DNA from: an uncultured Bradyrhizobium sp.
Lineage (GTDB): Bacteria; Pseudomonadota; Alphaproteobacteria; Rhizobiales; Xanthobacteraceae
Direction of reading: 5' to 3'
DNA length: 64,000 bases
Assembly (NCBI RefSeq): GCF_936928535.1
Contig: NZ_CAKZHY010000052.1
Coordinates: 5,001 to 69,000, forward strand
Shown: piece after piece, positions 41,873 through 50,083 of the stretch
How the letters are laid out: every line of letters begins with the position of its first letter
How positions within the stretch are numbered: the stretch's first letter is position 1
The notes under the pieces: generated by a model
Told to the model about the DNA's origin: nothing
The model's database searches: none
The model's input: only the letters and a program-made list of their open reading frames with translations
Program-made: the position numbers and the translations under genes

Positions 41873-43241
41873 GATTTTTGCGCTCCGCGACTATCTGAGC
41901 CCGGAGCGGAAGGGCCGCACGATCTCGGATGCGCACGAAGTCGTGTCGCTGACCGACATCCTGTCGCAAACCGTGCTGGGCGACCGCTTGCGCGAGCTGT
42001 CCGGCCGCGCCGTGCTGCTCAAGCTGTCGGACCAGCTCCGCTCGGGCCTTGCCATGATCGAGCTCGACGGCATCGCGCGCCGCATGCTGCTGTGCCCGCC
42101 TGATCTCAACCCGGCCTATCTCGACGCGTTGATCGCCGATGCCGGGATCGACGCCGTCGTTACCGATGAGCCCGATCGCTGGGCTGAGACCGGCGTCTCG
42201 CTCGTCGTCACCGCTCAATTGCCGCTTCAAGCCGCCACGCCGGTGAAGACCGAGCGCGCGACCGAATGGCTGATGCTGACCTCGGGCACCTCGGGCGTGC
42301 CGAAGATCGTCGGTCACACGCTGGAAGCGCTCACCGGCGCGATCGTTGCCGAAGGTCCGGCCAGGGGACCTGCGCCGGTCTGGGCCACGTTCTACGACAT
42401 CCGCCGCTATGGCGGCTTGCAGATCTTCCTCCGCGCCATCCTCTCCGGCGGCTCGATGGTGCTGTCGGACCCGCATGAAGCGCTCGCAGATCATGTTGCC
42501 CGGCTGAACGCGCACGCCGTCTCCCACATCTCGGGCACGCCCTCGCACTGGCGCAAGCTGCTGATGAGCGGCGCGGCCGCGCAATTCAAGCCGGGCTATG
42601 TCCGTCTCTCCGGCGAGATCGCCGACCAGGCGGTGCTCGACGGTCTGAAAGCGGCATTCCCCGACTCCTCCGTCGGCCATGCCTACGCCTCGACCGAGGC
42701 CGGCGTGGGCTTTGCCGTCAATGACGGGCTCGAAGGCTTTCCGGCCAGCTATCTCGGCAATCGCAATGGCGTCGAGATGAAGGTCGTGGACGGCTCGCTG
42801 CGCATCCGTTCGACGCGCACGGCGCACGCTTATATCGGACGCAACGCGGCGGCCCTGACCGATGGCGATGGTTTCGTCGACAGTGGCGATATCGTCGAGC
42901 TGCGGGGCGACCGCTATTATTTCGTCGGCCGCCGCGGCGGCATCATCAATATCGGCGGGCTGAAAGTCCATCCCGAGGAGATCGAGGCGGTGATCAACCG
43001 TCACGCCGACGTGCGGATGTCACGGGCGAAGTCGCGGAAGAGTCCGATCACCGGCGGCATCGTCGTCGCCGACGTGATCCTCGCCGACGGCACCGATCAA
43101 GCGCGGGCGAAAGAGATCCGCGATCAGATCCTGGATCAGTGCCGCACGCAGCTCGCCTCGCACAAGGTGCCGGCGGTGATCCGCTTCGTCGAGGCGCTCG
43201 ACGTCACTCCGGCCGGCAAACTGGCGCGCACCGATGCATAA
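41859..43241 (+). CDS. AMP-dependent acyl ligase, probable ACP-loading enzyme
   Basis: 460 residues. A3 is WLMLTSGTSGVPKIVGHT, A5 is AYASTEAGVGF, and SGDIVELRGDRYYFVGRRGGIINIGGLKVHPEEIEAVI covers A7/A8. The catalytic Lys is in TPAGKLARTDA at the very end. The N-terminus is shorter than that of common acyl-CoA synthetases. It overlaps the ACP gene by 14 bp and the SDR gene by 8 bp, which strongly suggests that it loads an acid onto that ACP. The start at 41859 (MSPREIF) is the ATG just before the ACP stop. The acid is unknown. Confidence 0.8.
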   Translation: MSPREIFALRDYLSPERKGRTISDAHEVVSLTDILSQTVLGDRLRELSGRAVLLKLSDQLRSGLAMIELDGIARRMLLCPPDLNPAYLDALIADAGIDAVVTDEPDRWAETGVSLVVTAQLPLQAATPVKTERATEWLMLTSGTSGVPKIVGHTLEALTGAIVAEGPARGPAPVWATFYDIRRYGGLQIFLRAILSGGSMVLSDPHEALADHVARLNAHAVSHISGTPSHWRKLLMSGAAAQFKPGYVRLSGEIADQAVLDGLKAAFPDSSVGHAYASTEAGVGFAVNDGLEGFPASYLGNRNGVEMKVVDGSLRIRSTRTAHAYIGRNAAALTDGDGFVDSGDIVELRGDRYYFVGRRGGIINIGGLKVHPEEIEAVINRHADVRMSRAKSRKSPITGGIVVADVILADGTDQARAKEIRDQILDQCRTQLASHKVPAVIRFVEALDVTPAGKLARTDA

Positions 43242-43956
43242 TGTTCTCGTCACCGGCGGCAGCCGCGGCATTGGCCTTGCGATCGGCAAGCGCCTGGCCG
43301 GTGCCGGCTACAACGTGATCGCGGCCGCACGGCGCGAGAGCGACGAGCTCAAGTCTGCGATCGCCGCTTCCGAGGGACGTCTGCATTTCCGCGCGTGTGA
43401 TCTGTCGGTGATCGATGCGATCCCGGCGTTCGCAAAGCTCGTGCGCGACGAATTCGGCCCGATTTACGGGCTCGTCAACAACGCCGGCCTCGGCACCGAA
43501 GGCCTGCTCGCCACCATGCATAATTCGGAGATCGAGGCGCTGGTGCAGCTCAACGTGCTGTCGCCGATCATCCTCACCAAATATGTCGCGCGCCAGATGA
43601 TGGCGGACGGCGCGGGCCGCATCATCAACATCTCCTCGATCATCGCGACGACCGGCTACAACGGCCTCTCGGTTTATGGTGCGACCAAGGCGGCGGCGAC
43701 CGGCTTTACCCGCTCGCTCGCGCGCGAGGTCGGCAAGCTCGGCATCACCGTAAACGCAATCTCGCCCGGTTTCATCGACACCGAGCTCACGCACAATCTC
43801 TCCGACGAGGGTCGCAAGCGCATCGCCGGCCGTAGCGCGCTGCGACGTCTGCCCGAAACCGAGGACGTTGCGCGCATGGTTGAATATTTGCTCGGCGACG
43901 GCGGTCGCAACGTGACCGGCACCGTGTTCACGATCGACGCCGGGAACACGGCCTGA
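43234..43956 (+). CDS. SDR reductase, FabG-like
   Basis: 240 residues of the classical short-chain dehydrogenase family. TGGSRGIG (residues 7-14) binds the cofactor, NNAG follows, and the catalytic Ser and Tyr/Lys are in NISSI and YGATK. FIDTELTHNL and VTGTVFTIDAGNTA resemble FabG. It overlaps the ligase gene by 8 bp and may reduce a keto group on the ACP-bound acyl chain. No ketosynthase is present nearby. Confidence 0.88.
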   Translation: MHNVLVTGGSRGIGLAIGKRLAGAGYNVIAAARRESDELKSAIAASEGRLHFRACDLSVIDAIPAFAKLVRDEFGPIYGLVNNAGLGTEGLLATMHNSEIEALVQLNVLSPIILTKYVARQMMADGAGRIINISSIIATTGYNGLSVYGATKAAATGFTRSLAREVGKLGITVNAISPGFIDTELTHNLSDEGRKRIAGRSALRRLPETEDVARMVEYLLGDGGRNVTGTVFTIDAGNTA

Positions 43957-44083
43957 GACGGAACCCGTCCGATAAAAGGACGTTGATCCGGCACAATGAC
44001 AACGAGCCGGATTTGGTCGTAAGATGCCACGTCATCGATTGAGGTACGTCAATCGAACTGCCCTAAACGAAAGGGAGCAGTCC

Positions 44084-44299
44084 ATGGCAACGCCAAGCGT
44101 CAACGCTATGAGTCAAGGCCGGGTATCCGCTGAGCCATCGCCTGCGAAGCTGGACGCTGCCCGCTGCCCGCCGATGTCGCATCAAAACTCCGGCAGCCAC
44201 GGCTACGAAATGTATCCGCAGCAGTTCGTGCGGCTGATCGGCTGTCATGTCGCGCCGTCGCCGAGCCTGCGCAAGCGCCAGGACGAGAAGCTGCACTAG
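44084..44299 (+). CDS. Small hypothetical protein
   Basis: 71 residues from the ATG at 44084, which follows an AAGGGAG ribosome site. It is hydrophilic, with a SHQNSGSHGYEMYPQQFVRLIGCH stretch and two Cys. It does not resemble a known family. A longer frame from 44024 lacks a ribosome site. Because it is short and unsupported by neighbours, it could be a chance frame. Confidence 0.45.
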   Translation: MATPSVNAMSQGRVSAEPSPAKLDAARCPPMSHQNSGSHGYEMYPQQFVRLIGCHVAPSPSLRKRQDEKLH

Positions 44300-44310
44300 C
44301 GCGGCCGCGC

Positions 44311-44691
44311 TCACGTCTCCGGTTTCGGCAGATCAATCCGAGCATGCGAGAACTCCGGCGGCCCTTCGGTCAGACGGCGAATGCGGCGTTCGCGTTCGTC
44401 TGCGGGCAAGGCGGGATCGAGCAGTCCCTCGATCTCGTGCACGGCGATCTCTTCGATCCTGGCGGCGTCGGATGCGATGGTGATTTGCTGTGAGGCCGAC
44501 GCTGCCGGAGCGATCTTGAGACCCAGCTCGACCAGTTTGCAGATCGCACTTGCACGCGACAATTGCTGGGTCTCGGCCCAGGCGTCCACGGCCGCAGTCA
44601 GGTCTTCCGGCATCTTGACGGCACTGATGATGTCGAGGCCGGTACGTCGACGTACCGGACGGGCGGAATCCTTGTTGCCGAAGTCAGACAC
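44311..44691 (-). CDS. Probable ribbon-helix-helix protein
   Basis: 126 residues from a GTG at 44691, with a GGGACA about 10 bases upstream. The N-terminal half (ISAVKMPEDLTAAVDAWAETQQLSRASAICKLVELGLK) fits a CopG/MetJ-like ribbon-helix-helix DNA-binding fold. The C-terminal half is acidic and helical. No toxin gene is beside it, so a plasmid-type antitoxin role is not supported. A perfect palindrome, GGTACGTCGACGTACC at 44641-44656, lies within its own early coding region and could be an autoregulatory site. Confidence 0.6.
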   Translation of the reverse strand: MSDFGNKDSARPVRRRTGLDIISAVKMPEDLTAAVDAWAETQQLSRASAICKLVELGLKIAPAASASQQITIASDAARIEEIAVHEIEGLLDPALPADERERRIRRLTEGPPEFSHARIDLPKPET

Positions 44692-44919
44692 CCCTGATGT
44701 CCCGTGTCACCCATAGACAGTCAATCGTAAGCGTCATCCCCGACCTGCTGTTTGATGTCGATCAATGACGAGATGCGGCATTGCGGCGCGGCGCGACCTT
44801 GTCGTCCGGCACCATTTCGGCCAAAGATCAAGGCCTCGAATGGGACCGCTCGGGGTGAACCCGGATGGCTCCTGCCACGTATCTCGCTCGAATGCGTCCC
44901 AGCCATCCGGCATCGTCAG

Positions 44920-46071
44920 ATGAACTCAGGCGAATCCTTTTACAGCCGTATCCGTGTCTTCCGGGGCTTCACCAGCCTGATGGATCCCGCGCTGTATTCA
45001 CCGCTGCCTGACGACTGGTGCATCGGCGTCGCCGATATCGTCGATTCCACGAAGGCCATCGCGGCGCAGCGCTACAAGGCGGTCAACATGGCCGGGGCCG
45101 CCGTGATCGCGGCGGTGACGAATGCCTTGGGAGGACGCGAATTTCCTTTCGTGTTCGGCGGAGATGGCGCGAGTTTTGCCGTTGCACCTGATGATCTCGC
45201 GCTGGCGCGCGAAGCGCTGGCCGCGACCGCGACCTGGGTGCGGGAAGACCTTGATCTGAAGATGCGGGTCGCGCTGGTACCCGTCAGTGCCATTCGCGCC
45301 AAGGGGCTCGACGTGCGCGTTGCGCGTTTCGGCCCGTCGGCCAATTTGTCCTATGCCATGTTCTCCGGCGGCGGGCTTGCCTGGGCTGACGCGGCGATGA
45401 AACGCGGCGAGTTTGCCGTGGCCGAGGCGCCCCCGGGCACGCAGCCGGATCTCTCCGGCCTGTCCTGCCGCTTCGAGGTGATCCCGGCCTCGCGCGGATT
45501 GATCCTTTCGGTGCTGGTGATGCCGGCTGCCGGGGTCGACCCGCGCGCCTTCCGCAGGGTGATCGAGGACATCATCCATCTGGTCGAGCGCAGTCCGGAT
45601 GCGGGTCGCCCCGTGCCGCCGCAGGGGCCGCCGCTGAAATGGCCGCCGCAGGGGCTCGACTATGAGGCGCGGGCGACCCGTGGCGGGTCATTGTTCCAGC
45701 GCCGCGCCCGCCTGCTCGCCTTCACGTTTTTTGCCTATGTCCTGATGCGATTCGACATCAAGGCCGGCGGCTTCCTGCCAAAAGTCTACAAGCGCCAGGT
45801 GGTCGAGAATTCCGACTTCCGCAAATATGACGACGGCCTGCGCATGATCCTCGACTGCACGAGCGAGCTCGAGCGCGCCTTGAGCGATCGCCTCGCCACC
45901 GCTGCGCGCGACGGCGTCGTTCGCTATGGCCTCTATCAGCAGGACGCGGCGATGATGACTTGCTTCACGCCCTCGGCGCTGCGCAGTGATCATGTGCACT
46001 TCATCGACGGCGCGCGCGGCGGCTATGCCTCGGCGGCTACGGTGCTGAAGACCATGGTGGCCGCGAGCTAG
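44920..46071 (+). CDS. DUF3095 protein with class III cyclase-like motifs
   Basis: 383 residues. The N-terminal domain has GVADIVDSTKA (Asp39) and FVFGGDGASFAV (Asp82). Two Asp about 43 residues apart, in DI and GD contexts, match the metal sites of class III nucleotidyl cyclases. The C-terminal part is DUF3095-like, with FLPKVYKRQVVENSDFRKYDDGLRMILDCT. Cyclase activity is not shown. The ATG at 44920 was chosen; a longer frame from 44752 has no obvious ribosome site. It overlaps the convergent DUF2147 gene by four bases. Confidence 0.75.
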   Translation: MNSGESFYSRIRVFRGFTSLMDPALYSPLPDDWCIGVADIVDSTKAIAAQRYKAVNMAGAAVIAAVTNALGGREFPFVFGGDGASFAVAPDDLALAREALAATATWVREDLDLKMRVALVPVSAIRAKGLDVRVARFGPSANLSYAMFSGGGLAWADAAMKRGEFAVAEAPPGTQPDLSGLSCRFEVIPASRGLILSVLVMPAAGVDPRAFRRVIEDIIHLVERSPDAGRPVPPQGPPLKWPPQGLDYEARATRGGSLFQRRARLLAFTFFAYVLMRFDIKAGGFLPKVYKRQVVENSDFRKYDDGLRMILDCTSELERALSDRLATAARDGVVRYGLYQQDAAMMTCFTPSALRSDHVHFIDGARGGYASAATVLKTMVAAS

Positions 46072-46508
46072 CGTCCCGCCCGCGTCCAGGTTTCGCCGCC
46101 GCAGAGGGCGCCGACGCAGCCTTCGACCCGCAATGTTTCGACTGATGTCACCGTGATGCTGCTCGCATAGGTGTTGCCGTCGTCGGCATTGTAGATCTGG
46201 CCCGACCATTTGTTCGGTCCTGCGGGCTGCATGCCGGAGAACAGCGGCAGTCCGATCATCGACCGCTTGGCGAGTGCCGGATTGGGATTCTTGCTGTCAG
46301 TCGCGGGCTGCCCGGTCGCGGTGTCCATGGGCTCGCGCAGCCAGACGATATGGCCGCAGATGCCGCCGCCACATTTGCTGATTTTGACGCGGGCATCGCC
46401 CGCCTGGGTGAGCCAGGTCCCGCTCGCCCCGGCGCTCTGGGCCTGGACGGTCGTCGCGCCCGACAGGGCAGCCAGAAGGACGGCGAGAACGGCAAATCTG
46501 CGGGACAT
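46068..46508 (-). CDS. DUF2147 secreted protein
   Basis: 146 residues. A signal peptide of about 23 residues (ending TTVQAQ) is followed by the DUF2147 pattern: GTWLTQAGDARVKISKCGGGICGHIVWLREP, KWSGQIYNADDGNTYASSITVTS and LRVEGCVGALCGGETWTR. The four Cys probably form two disulfides. The family is lipocalin-like and of unknown function. It ends in a four-base overlap with the convergent DUF3095 gene. Confidence 0.85.
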   Translation of the reverse strand: MSRRFAVLAVLLAALSGATTVQAQSAGASGTWLTQAGDARVKISKCGGGICGHIVWLREPMDTATGQPATDSKNPNPALAKRSMIGLPLFSGMQPAGPNKWSGQIYNADDGNTYASSITVTSVETLRVEGCVGALCGGETWTRAGR

Positions 46509-46612
46509 GGGAAGGGGACCTCAGAATAGAGGCGTCTCAGTAGCAGCAAAATACAATCGTGCAACGCCTGATAGTATCAAATCCCCGCGCGCATCTGCCG
46601 CCGGCGAATCTC

Positions 46613-47140
46613 TCACCAGGGCAGGCCGCACAGGTCGATGGTGCCGAGGGTCGGTGCGCGCACGATGTTGAAGACATAGGGCGCCATGTGGTCGAAGCGG
46701 ATTCGTCCTTCCGGCTGCTCGCAATAGACCTCGCCTTTGAAGGGCAGCCAGCTGCGGGCCTGGTAGAATGCGAAATTGTGCGGCTCGCAGAACAGGATCG
46801 CAAAACGAACTGCCTCGTTGGCACGCATGGTATGCACCGCCGCGTCGATTGCCATCGTTGCATAGCCGCTATTACGGCGATCCTCGCGCGTGCAGACGCC
46901 GCCGATGCCGCCGACATGCACCTTCTGTCCATTCCAGGTGACCGTGCGGAAGTAGATGCCGACATGGCAGACGAGGCCATCCTCGGGTGTCTCGATCAGC
47001 ACGCGCGGATCGGCATTGGCCCATTTGACGTGGGCCCAGGACTTGCCCGCAATCTGCTGCGGTCCCCAGACCGCCTGATGCAGCGGTTCCGCGATCTTCC
47101 ACGAGGCATCGCCGTTGAGGATGTCGATCTCGATGCTCAT
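46613..47140 (-). CDS. GNAT-family N-acetyltransferase
   Basis: 175 residues. The acetyl-CoA-binding segment is GGIGGVCTREDRRNSGYATMAIDAAVHTM near residue 76, with a tail FAFYQARSWLPFKGEV. The adjacent NH2-terminal part (HQAVWGPQQIAGKSWAHVKW) is unlike the usual small-molecule GNAT start. No substrate can be named. It has an AAGGCC-type site before the ATG at 47140 and lies in the opposite direction to sodB. Confidence 0.78.
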   Translation of the reverse strand: MSIEIDILNGDASWKIAEPLHQAVWGPQQIAGKSWAHVKWANADPRVLIETPEDGLVCHVGIYFRTVTWNGQKVHVGGIGGVCTREDRRNSGYATMAIDAAVHTMRANEAVRFAILFCEPHNFAFYQARSWLPFKGEVYCEQPEGRIRFDHMAPYVFNIVRAPTLGTIDLCGLPW

Positions 47141-47280
47141 GGCCTTCTCTTTCGCCTCTTCGCGCCGTGGTAGGTTCGTTCTCCCATAAGCGCCTCAAAG
47201 GCAATGATATTTTGGAGTTCGTCGAAATGCTGCGCACGCGTGCGTCGATTTTATGCAATCCGGCCAAGCGGCCGCATGAT

Positions 47281-47297
47281 CCAATTGCGCAAATTGG
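47281..47297. promoter_or_regulatory. Inverted repeat upstream of sodB
   Basis: CCAATT and AATTGG with a five-base spacer lie 79 bp before the superoxide dismutase start in an AT-rich stretch. It could be an operator for redox or iron control of sodB; the protein is unknown. Confidence 0.35.
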
Positions 47298-47375
47298 CGG
47301 TATTTAACGGCGGCGGAACCTTCTATAAGGGGTGACCGTTACAACACGTTCCCCATCAGTTGCGGACAAGAACCC

Positions 47376-47972
47376 ATGACCTTTACGCTGCCCCCACTCC
47401 CTTACGCCTATGACGCCCTCGGCCAGTTTATGTCGAAGGAGACGCTGGAATTCCACCACGACAAGCATCATCAGGCCTACGTCACCAACGGCAACAACGC
47501 GCTCAAGGGCACCGAATGGGAAGGCAAGTCCCTTGAGGAGATCGTCAAGGGCTCGTTCGGCAAGAACCCCGCGGTGTTCAACAATGCCGGCCAGCACTAC
47601 AACCACATCCACTTCTGGAGCTGGATGAAGCCCAACGGCGGCGGCACCAAGCTGCCGGGCAAGCTCGAGAAGAAGATCAACGAGGACCTCGGCGGCTTCG
47701 AGAAGTTCAAGACCGATTTCCAGGCGGCTGGCGTCGGCCAGTTCGGCTCCGGCTGGTGCTGGCTCCAGGTCAAGAACGGCAAGCTCGAAATCGCCAAGAC
47801 CCCGAACGGCGAGAATCCGCTGGTGCACGGCGCCACCCCGATCCTCGGCTGCGACGTCTGGGAGCACTCCTACTACATCGACTATCGCAACCGCCGTCCG
47901 GACTATCTGAAGGCGTTCGTCGAGAACCTCGTGAACTGGGAATACGTCGAGTCCCTGTTCGACAAGGCGTAA
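47376..47972 (+). CDS. sodB: Superoxide dismutase, Fe type
   Basis: 198 residues, close to E. coli SodB in length and pattern. Metal ligands are His27 (FHHDKHHQ), His77 (YNHIHFW), Asp160 and His164 (CDVWEHSYY). Gln73 in NNAGQHYNH matches the second-sphere Gln of iron enzymes; the late GSGWCWL segment also fits the iron class. There is no signal peptide, so the protein is cytosolic. A palindromic repeat and then a strong terminator follow. Confidence 0.93.
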   Translation: MTFTLPPLPYAYDALGQFMSKETLEFHHDKHHQAYVTNGNNALKGTEWEGKSLEEIVKGSFGKNPAVFNNAGQHYNHIHFWSWMKPNGGGTKLPGKLEKKINEDLGGFEKFKTDFQAAGVGQFGSGWCWLQVKNGKLEIAKTPNGENPLVHGATPILGCDVWEHSYYIDYRNRRPDYLKAFVENLVNWEYVESLFDKA

Positions 47973-47981
47973 GGCTTGCTC

Positions 47982-48057
47982 GTCATTCCGGGGCGATGCG
48001 CAGCATCGAACCCGGAATCTCGAGATTCCGGGTTCGGCTACGCCGCCCCGGAATGAC
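47982..48057. repeat. Dispersed palindromic intergenic repeat, family B, copy 3
   Basis: A 76-bp element that starts GTCATTCCGGGGCG and ends CGCCCCGGAATGAC, with a nearly perfect inner palindrome (CCCGGAATCTCGAGATTCCGGG, split arms with a central CTCGAG). It lies just after the sodB stop. Confidence 0.82.
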
Positions 48058-48063
48058 ACAAAC

Positions 48064-48095
48064 AAAAGGCGGTCGCGGACGCGGCCGCCTTTTTT
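48064..48095 (+). terminator. Rho-independent terminator of sodB
   Basis: AAAAGGCGG and CCGCCTTTT arms extended by TCGC/GCGG (one wobble pair), with a four-base loop, end in a T run. It lies after the repeat that follows sodB. Confidence 0.8.
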
Positions 48096-48164
48096 GCTGT
48101 ACGGAATTGCCCGGCACAGAGCGCTTTGGGACCCCGCTTGAGCGAGGACGTGGACAGGCGTAAT

Positions 48165-48177
48165 GTTATAATATAAC
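48165..48177. promoter_or_regulatory. Zur-type operator (zinc uptake box)
   Basis: GTTATAATATAAC is a perfect palindrome around a central A, extended on both sides to near-symmetry (ATGTTATAATATAACGT). This matches the GTTATA-N-TATAAC type box bound by Zur in alphaproteobacteria. It lies 9 bp before the His-rich gene and overlaps a probable -10 (TATAAT), so Zur with zinc should block the znu operon. Confidence 0.8.
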
Positions 48178-48186
48178 GTCTTGGAC

Positions 48187-48447
48187 ATGGTTCCCGCCGC
48201 GTCCCACCCCCATCATCACGACCATGCCCCGGGTCATTCTCCTGGCCAGACCCATGACCATTCCCACGACCACGGGCATTCGCACGGGCACGACCACACC
48301 CATGCCCATGTCCACGATGCGGCCTCGCCGCATCCGGCGCAGGACGCGCCCTGGTCGATCCTGCGCATGACCATGGCAGGGCGCCTCTCGGCCGCGGTTG
48401 CCGCCTGTGCCGTGCTCTGGGGCATCGTCTTCTTGGCGATGAGGTGA
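48187..48447 (+). CDS. His-rich small membrane protein of the zinc operon
   Basis: 86 residues from the ATG at 48187. The first half has about 18 His residues, in pairs or HD/HG/HS/HT repeats, and the second half ends in a hydrophobic segment (LSAAVAACAVLWGIVFLAM), so it is probably tail-anchored with a metal-binding cytoplasmic or periplasmic domain. It lies directly after the Zur box and just before znuC, whose start it nearly overlaps. It may buffer zinc at the membrane. The TTG at 48181 is an alternative start. Confidence 0.75.
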   Translation: MVPAASHPHHHDHAPGHSPGQTHDHSHDHGHSHGHDHTHAHVHDAASPHPAQDAPWSILRMTMAGRLSAAVAACAVLWGIVFLAMR

Positions 48448-48449
48448 CC

Positions 48450-49205
48450 ATGGCCCAGGTCGCATTCCGCAACGTCACGCTCGGCTATGACCGTCACCCG
48501 GCCGTGCATCATCTCAGTGGCGAGATCGCTTCAGGCGCGCTGGTCGCGGTGATCGGTCCCAACGGCGCCGGCAAATCGACCCTGTTGCGCGGCATCGTCG
48601 GCATTCTCCGGCCGCTCGACGGCAGCATCCATCTCGGCGGGTTGGATGCCCGTGACATCGCCTATTTGCCGCAGAGCGCGGACATCGACCGCAGCTTCCC
48701 GATCTCGGTGTTCGATTTCGTGAGTACCGGGTTGTGGCGCGGGACAGGCCTGTTCGGCGGCATCGGCAAGGCCGCGCGCGAAAAGATTCTTCGCGCGATC
48801 GCCTCGGTCGGCCTCAACGGCTTCGAGAACCGCCCCATCGGCACGCTTTCGGGCGGCCAAATGCAGCGGGTGTTGTTTGCGCGCGTGCTGCTCCAGGACG
48901 CGCGGCTGATCGTGCTCGACGAGCCCTTCAACGCCATCGACAGCAAGACCATTGCCGATCTGCTCGCGCTGGTGAAGCACTGGCATCACGAGGGCCGTAC
49001 CGTGCTCGCAGCGCTGCACGACATGGAGATGGTGCGCAGCCACTTCAGCGAGACGCTGGTGCTCGCGCGCGGCCCCGTGGCCTGGGGCCCGACGGCGGAG
49101 GTGCTGACTCCTGAAAACCTGATGGTCGCGATGCGGATGTGCGAAGCGTTCGACGACAGCGCCACCGCCTGCGCGGCTGACGATGCGCGTTCGCGGGCGG
49201 CGTGA
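48450..49205 (+). CDS. znuC: Zinc ABC transporter ATP-binding protein ZnuC
   Basis: 251 residues. Walker A is GPNGAGKST, the Q-loop is LPQSADIDRSFPI, the signature is LSGGQMQRVLFARVL, and Walker B is LIVLDEPFNAID with the switch His in ALHDMEM. It supplies energy for zinc uptake. GAGG lies before the ATG at 48450 and the preceding gene stops at 48447. It is followed within 7 bp by the permease gene. Confidence 0.93.
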   Translation: MAQVAFRNVTLGYDRHPAVHHLSGEIASGALVAVIGPNGAGKSTLLRGIVGILRPLDGSIHLGGLDARDIAYLPQSADIDRSFPISVFDFVSTGLWRGTGLFGGIGKAAREKILRAIASVGLNGFENRPIGTLSGGQMQRVLFARVLLQDARLIVLDEPFNAIDSKTIADLLALVKHWHHEGRTVLAALHDMEMVRSHFSETLVLARGPVAWGPTAEVLTPENLMVAMRMCEAFDDSATACAADDARSRAA

Positions 49206-49211
49206 TCCCAG

Positions 49212-50081
49212 ATGATTTATGACGCGCTGATCGGTCCATTCACCGAGTTCGAGTTCATGCGGCGCGCACTTGCTGCTGTCATCGCGCTGTCGCTGGCAGG
49301 CGCGCCGATCGGCGTGTTCCTGATGCTGCGGCGGATGAGCCTCGTCGGCGATGCCATGGCGCATGCGATCCTGCCCGGCGCCGCGGTCGGCTTCCTGCTC
49401 TCCGGCCTCAATCTGTTCGCGATGACGGCCGGCGGGCTGATTGCGGGCTTTGCGGTCGCGATCCTCGCTGGCGTGGTCGCGCGCTCGACCGGACTGAAGG
49501 AGGACGCATCGCTCGCGACCTTCTATCTGGCCTCGCTGGCGCTGGGCGTCACCATCGTCTCGATCAAGGGCACCAATATCGACCTGCTCCATGTCTTGTT
49601 CGGCAACATCCTCGCGATGGACGACCAGACGCTGCTGGTGGTCGCCTTCAACGCCACCGTGACGCTGCTGGTGCTCGCGGTGATCTATCGCCCGCTGGTC
49701 ATCGAGAGCGTCGATCCGCTATTCCTGCGCACGGTCAGCCGGGCCGGCGGCGCCGCGCATCTCGCCTTCCTCGCGCTGGTCGTGGTCAATCTCGTCAACG
49801 GCTTTCAGGCACTCGGCACGCTGCTCGCTGTCGGCCTGATGATCCTGCCAGCAGGCATTGCACGGTTCTGGTCCCGCGATCTCACGGTGATGATCTGCAT
49901 CGCCGTCGTCGCGGCCGCGATCTCCGGCTATGCCGGCCTCGTGTTGTCATTCCAGACCCGCGTGCCCTCGGGCCCTGCGATCATTCTGGTGGCAACGGTG
50001 TTCTACATCGTCTCCGTCCTGTTCGGCCGCGTCGGCGGCATCGTCAGGCAGTTGTTTCCCGGCCGGCATCTAGAGGCGTGA
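49212..50081 (+). CDS. znuB: Zinc ABC transporter permease ZnuB
   Basis: 289 residues with about eight membrane helices. LRRMSLVGDAMAHAILPGAAVGFLLSG is the conserved family loop and NGFQALGTLLAVGLMILPAGIARF the ATPase-contact region. Members of the ZnuB/TroC/MntB family carry zinc or manganese; the Zur box decides for zinc here. It begins 7 bp after znuC. Confidence 0.93.
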   Translation: MIYDALIGPFTEFEFMRRALAAVIALSLAGAPIGVFLMLRRMSLVGDAMAHAILPGAAVGFLLSGLNLFAMTAGGLIAGFAVAILAGVVARSTGLKEDASLATFYLASLALGVTIVSIKGTNIDLLHVLFGNILAMDDQTLLVVAFNATVTLLVLAVIYRPLVIESVDPLFLRTVSRAGGAAHLAFLALVVVNLVNGFQALGTLLAVGLMILPAGIARFWSRDLTVMICIAVVAAAISGYAGLVLSFQTRVPSGPAIILVATVFYIVSVLFGRVGGIVRQLFPGRHLEA

Positions 50082-50083
50082 CG

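Noticed and set aside
44752..44919. Longer N-terminus of the DUF3095 frame from 44752
   Set aside because: No ribosome site is seen, and the extra residues are Pro/Arg-rich without family features. The ATG at 44920 fits the domain start.
10425..48057. Families A and B as complete insertion sequences
   Set aside because: No transposase gene, no clear target duplications and no length sufficient for an autonomous element. They are better described as short dispersed palindromes.
48187..48447. The His-rich frame as a low-complexity artefact
   Set aside because: It has a start close to a Zur box, a C-terminal membrane helix and a tight junction with znuC, so it was kept as a gene.
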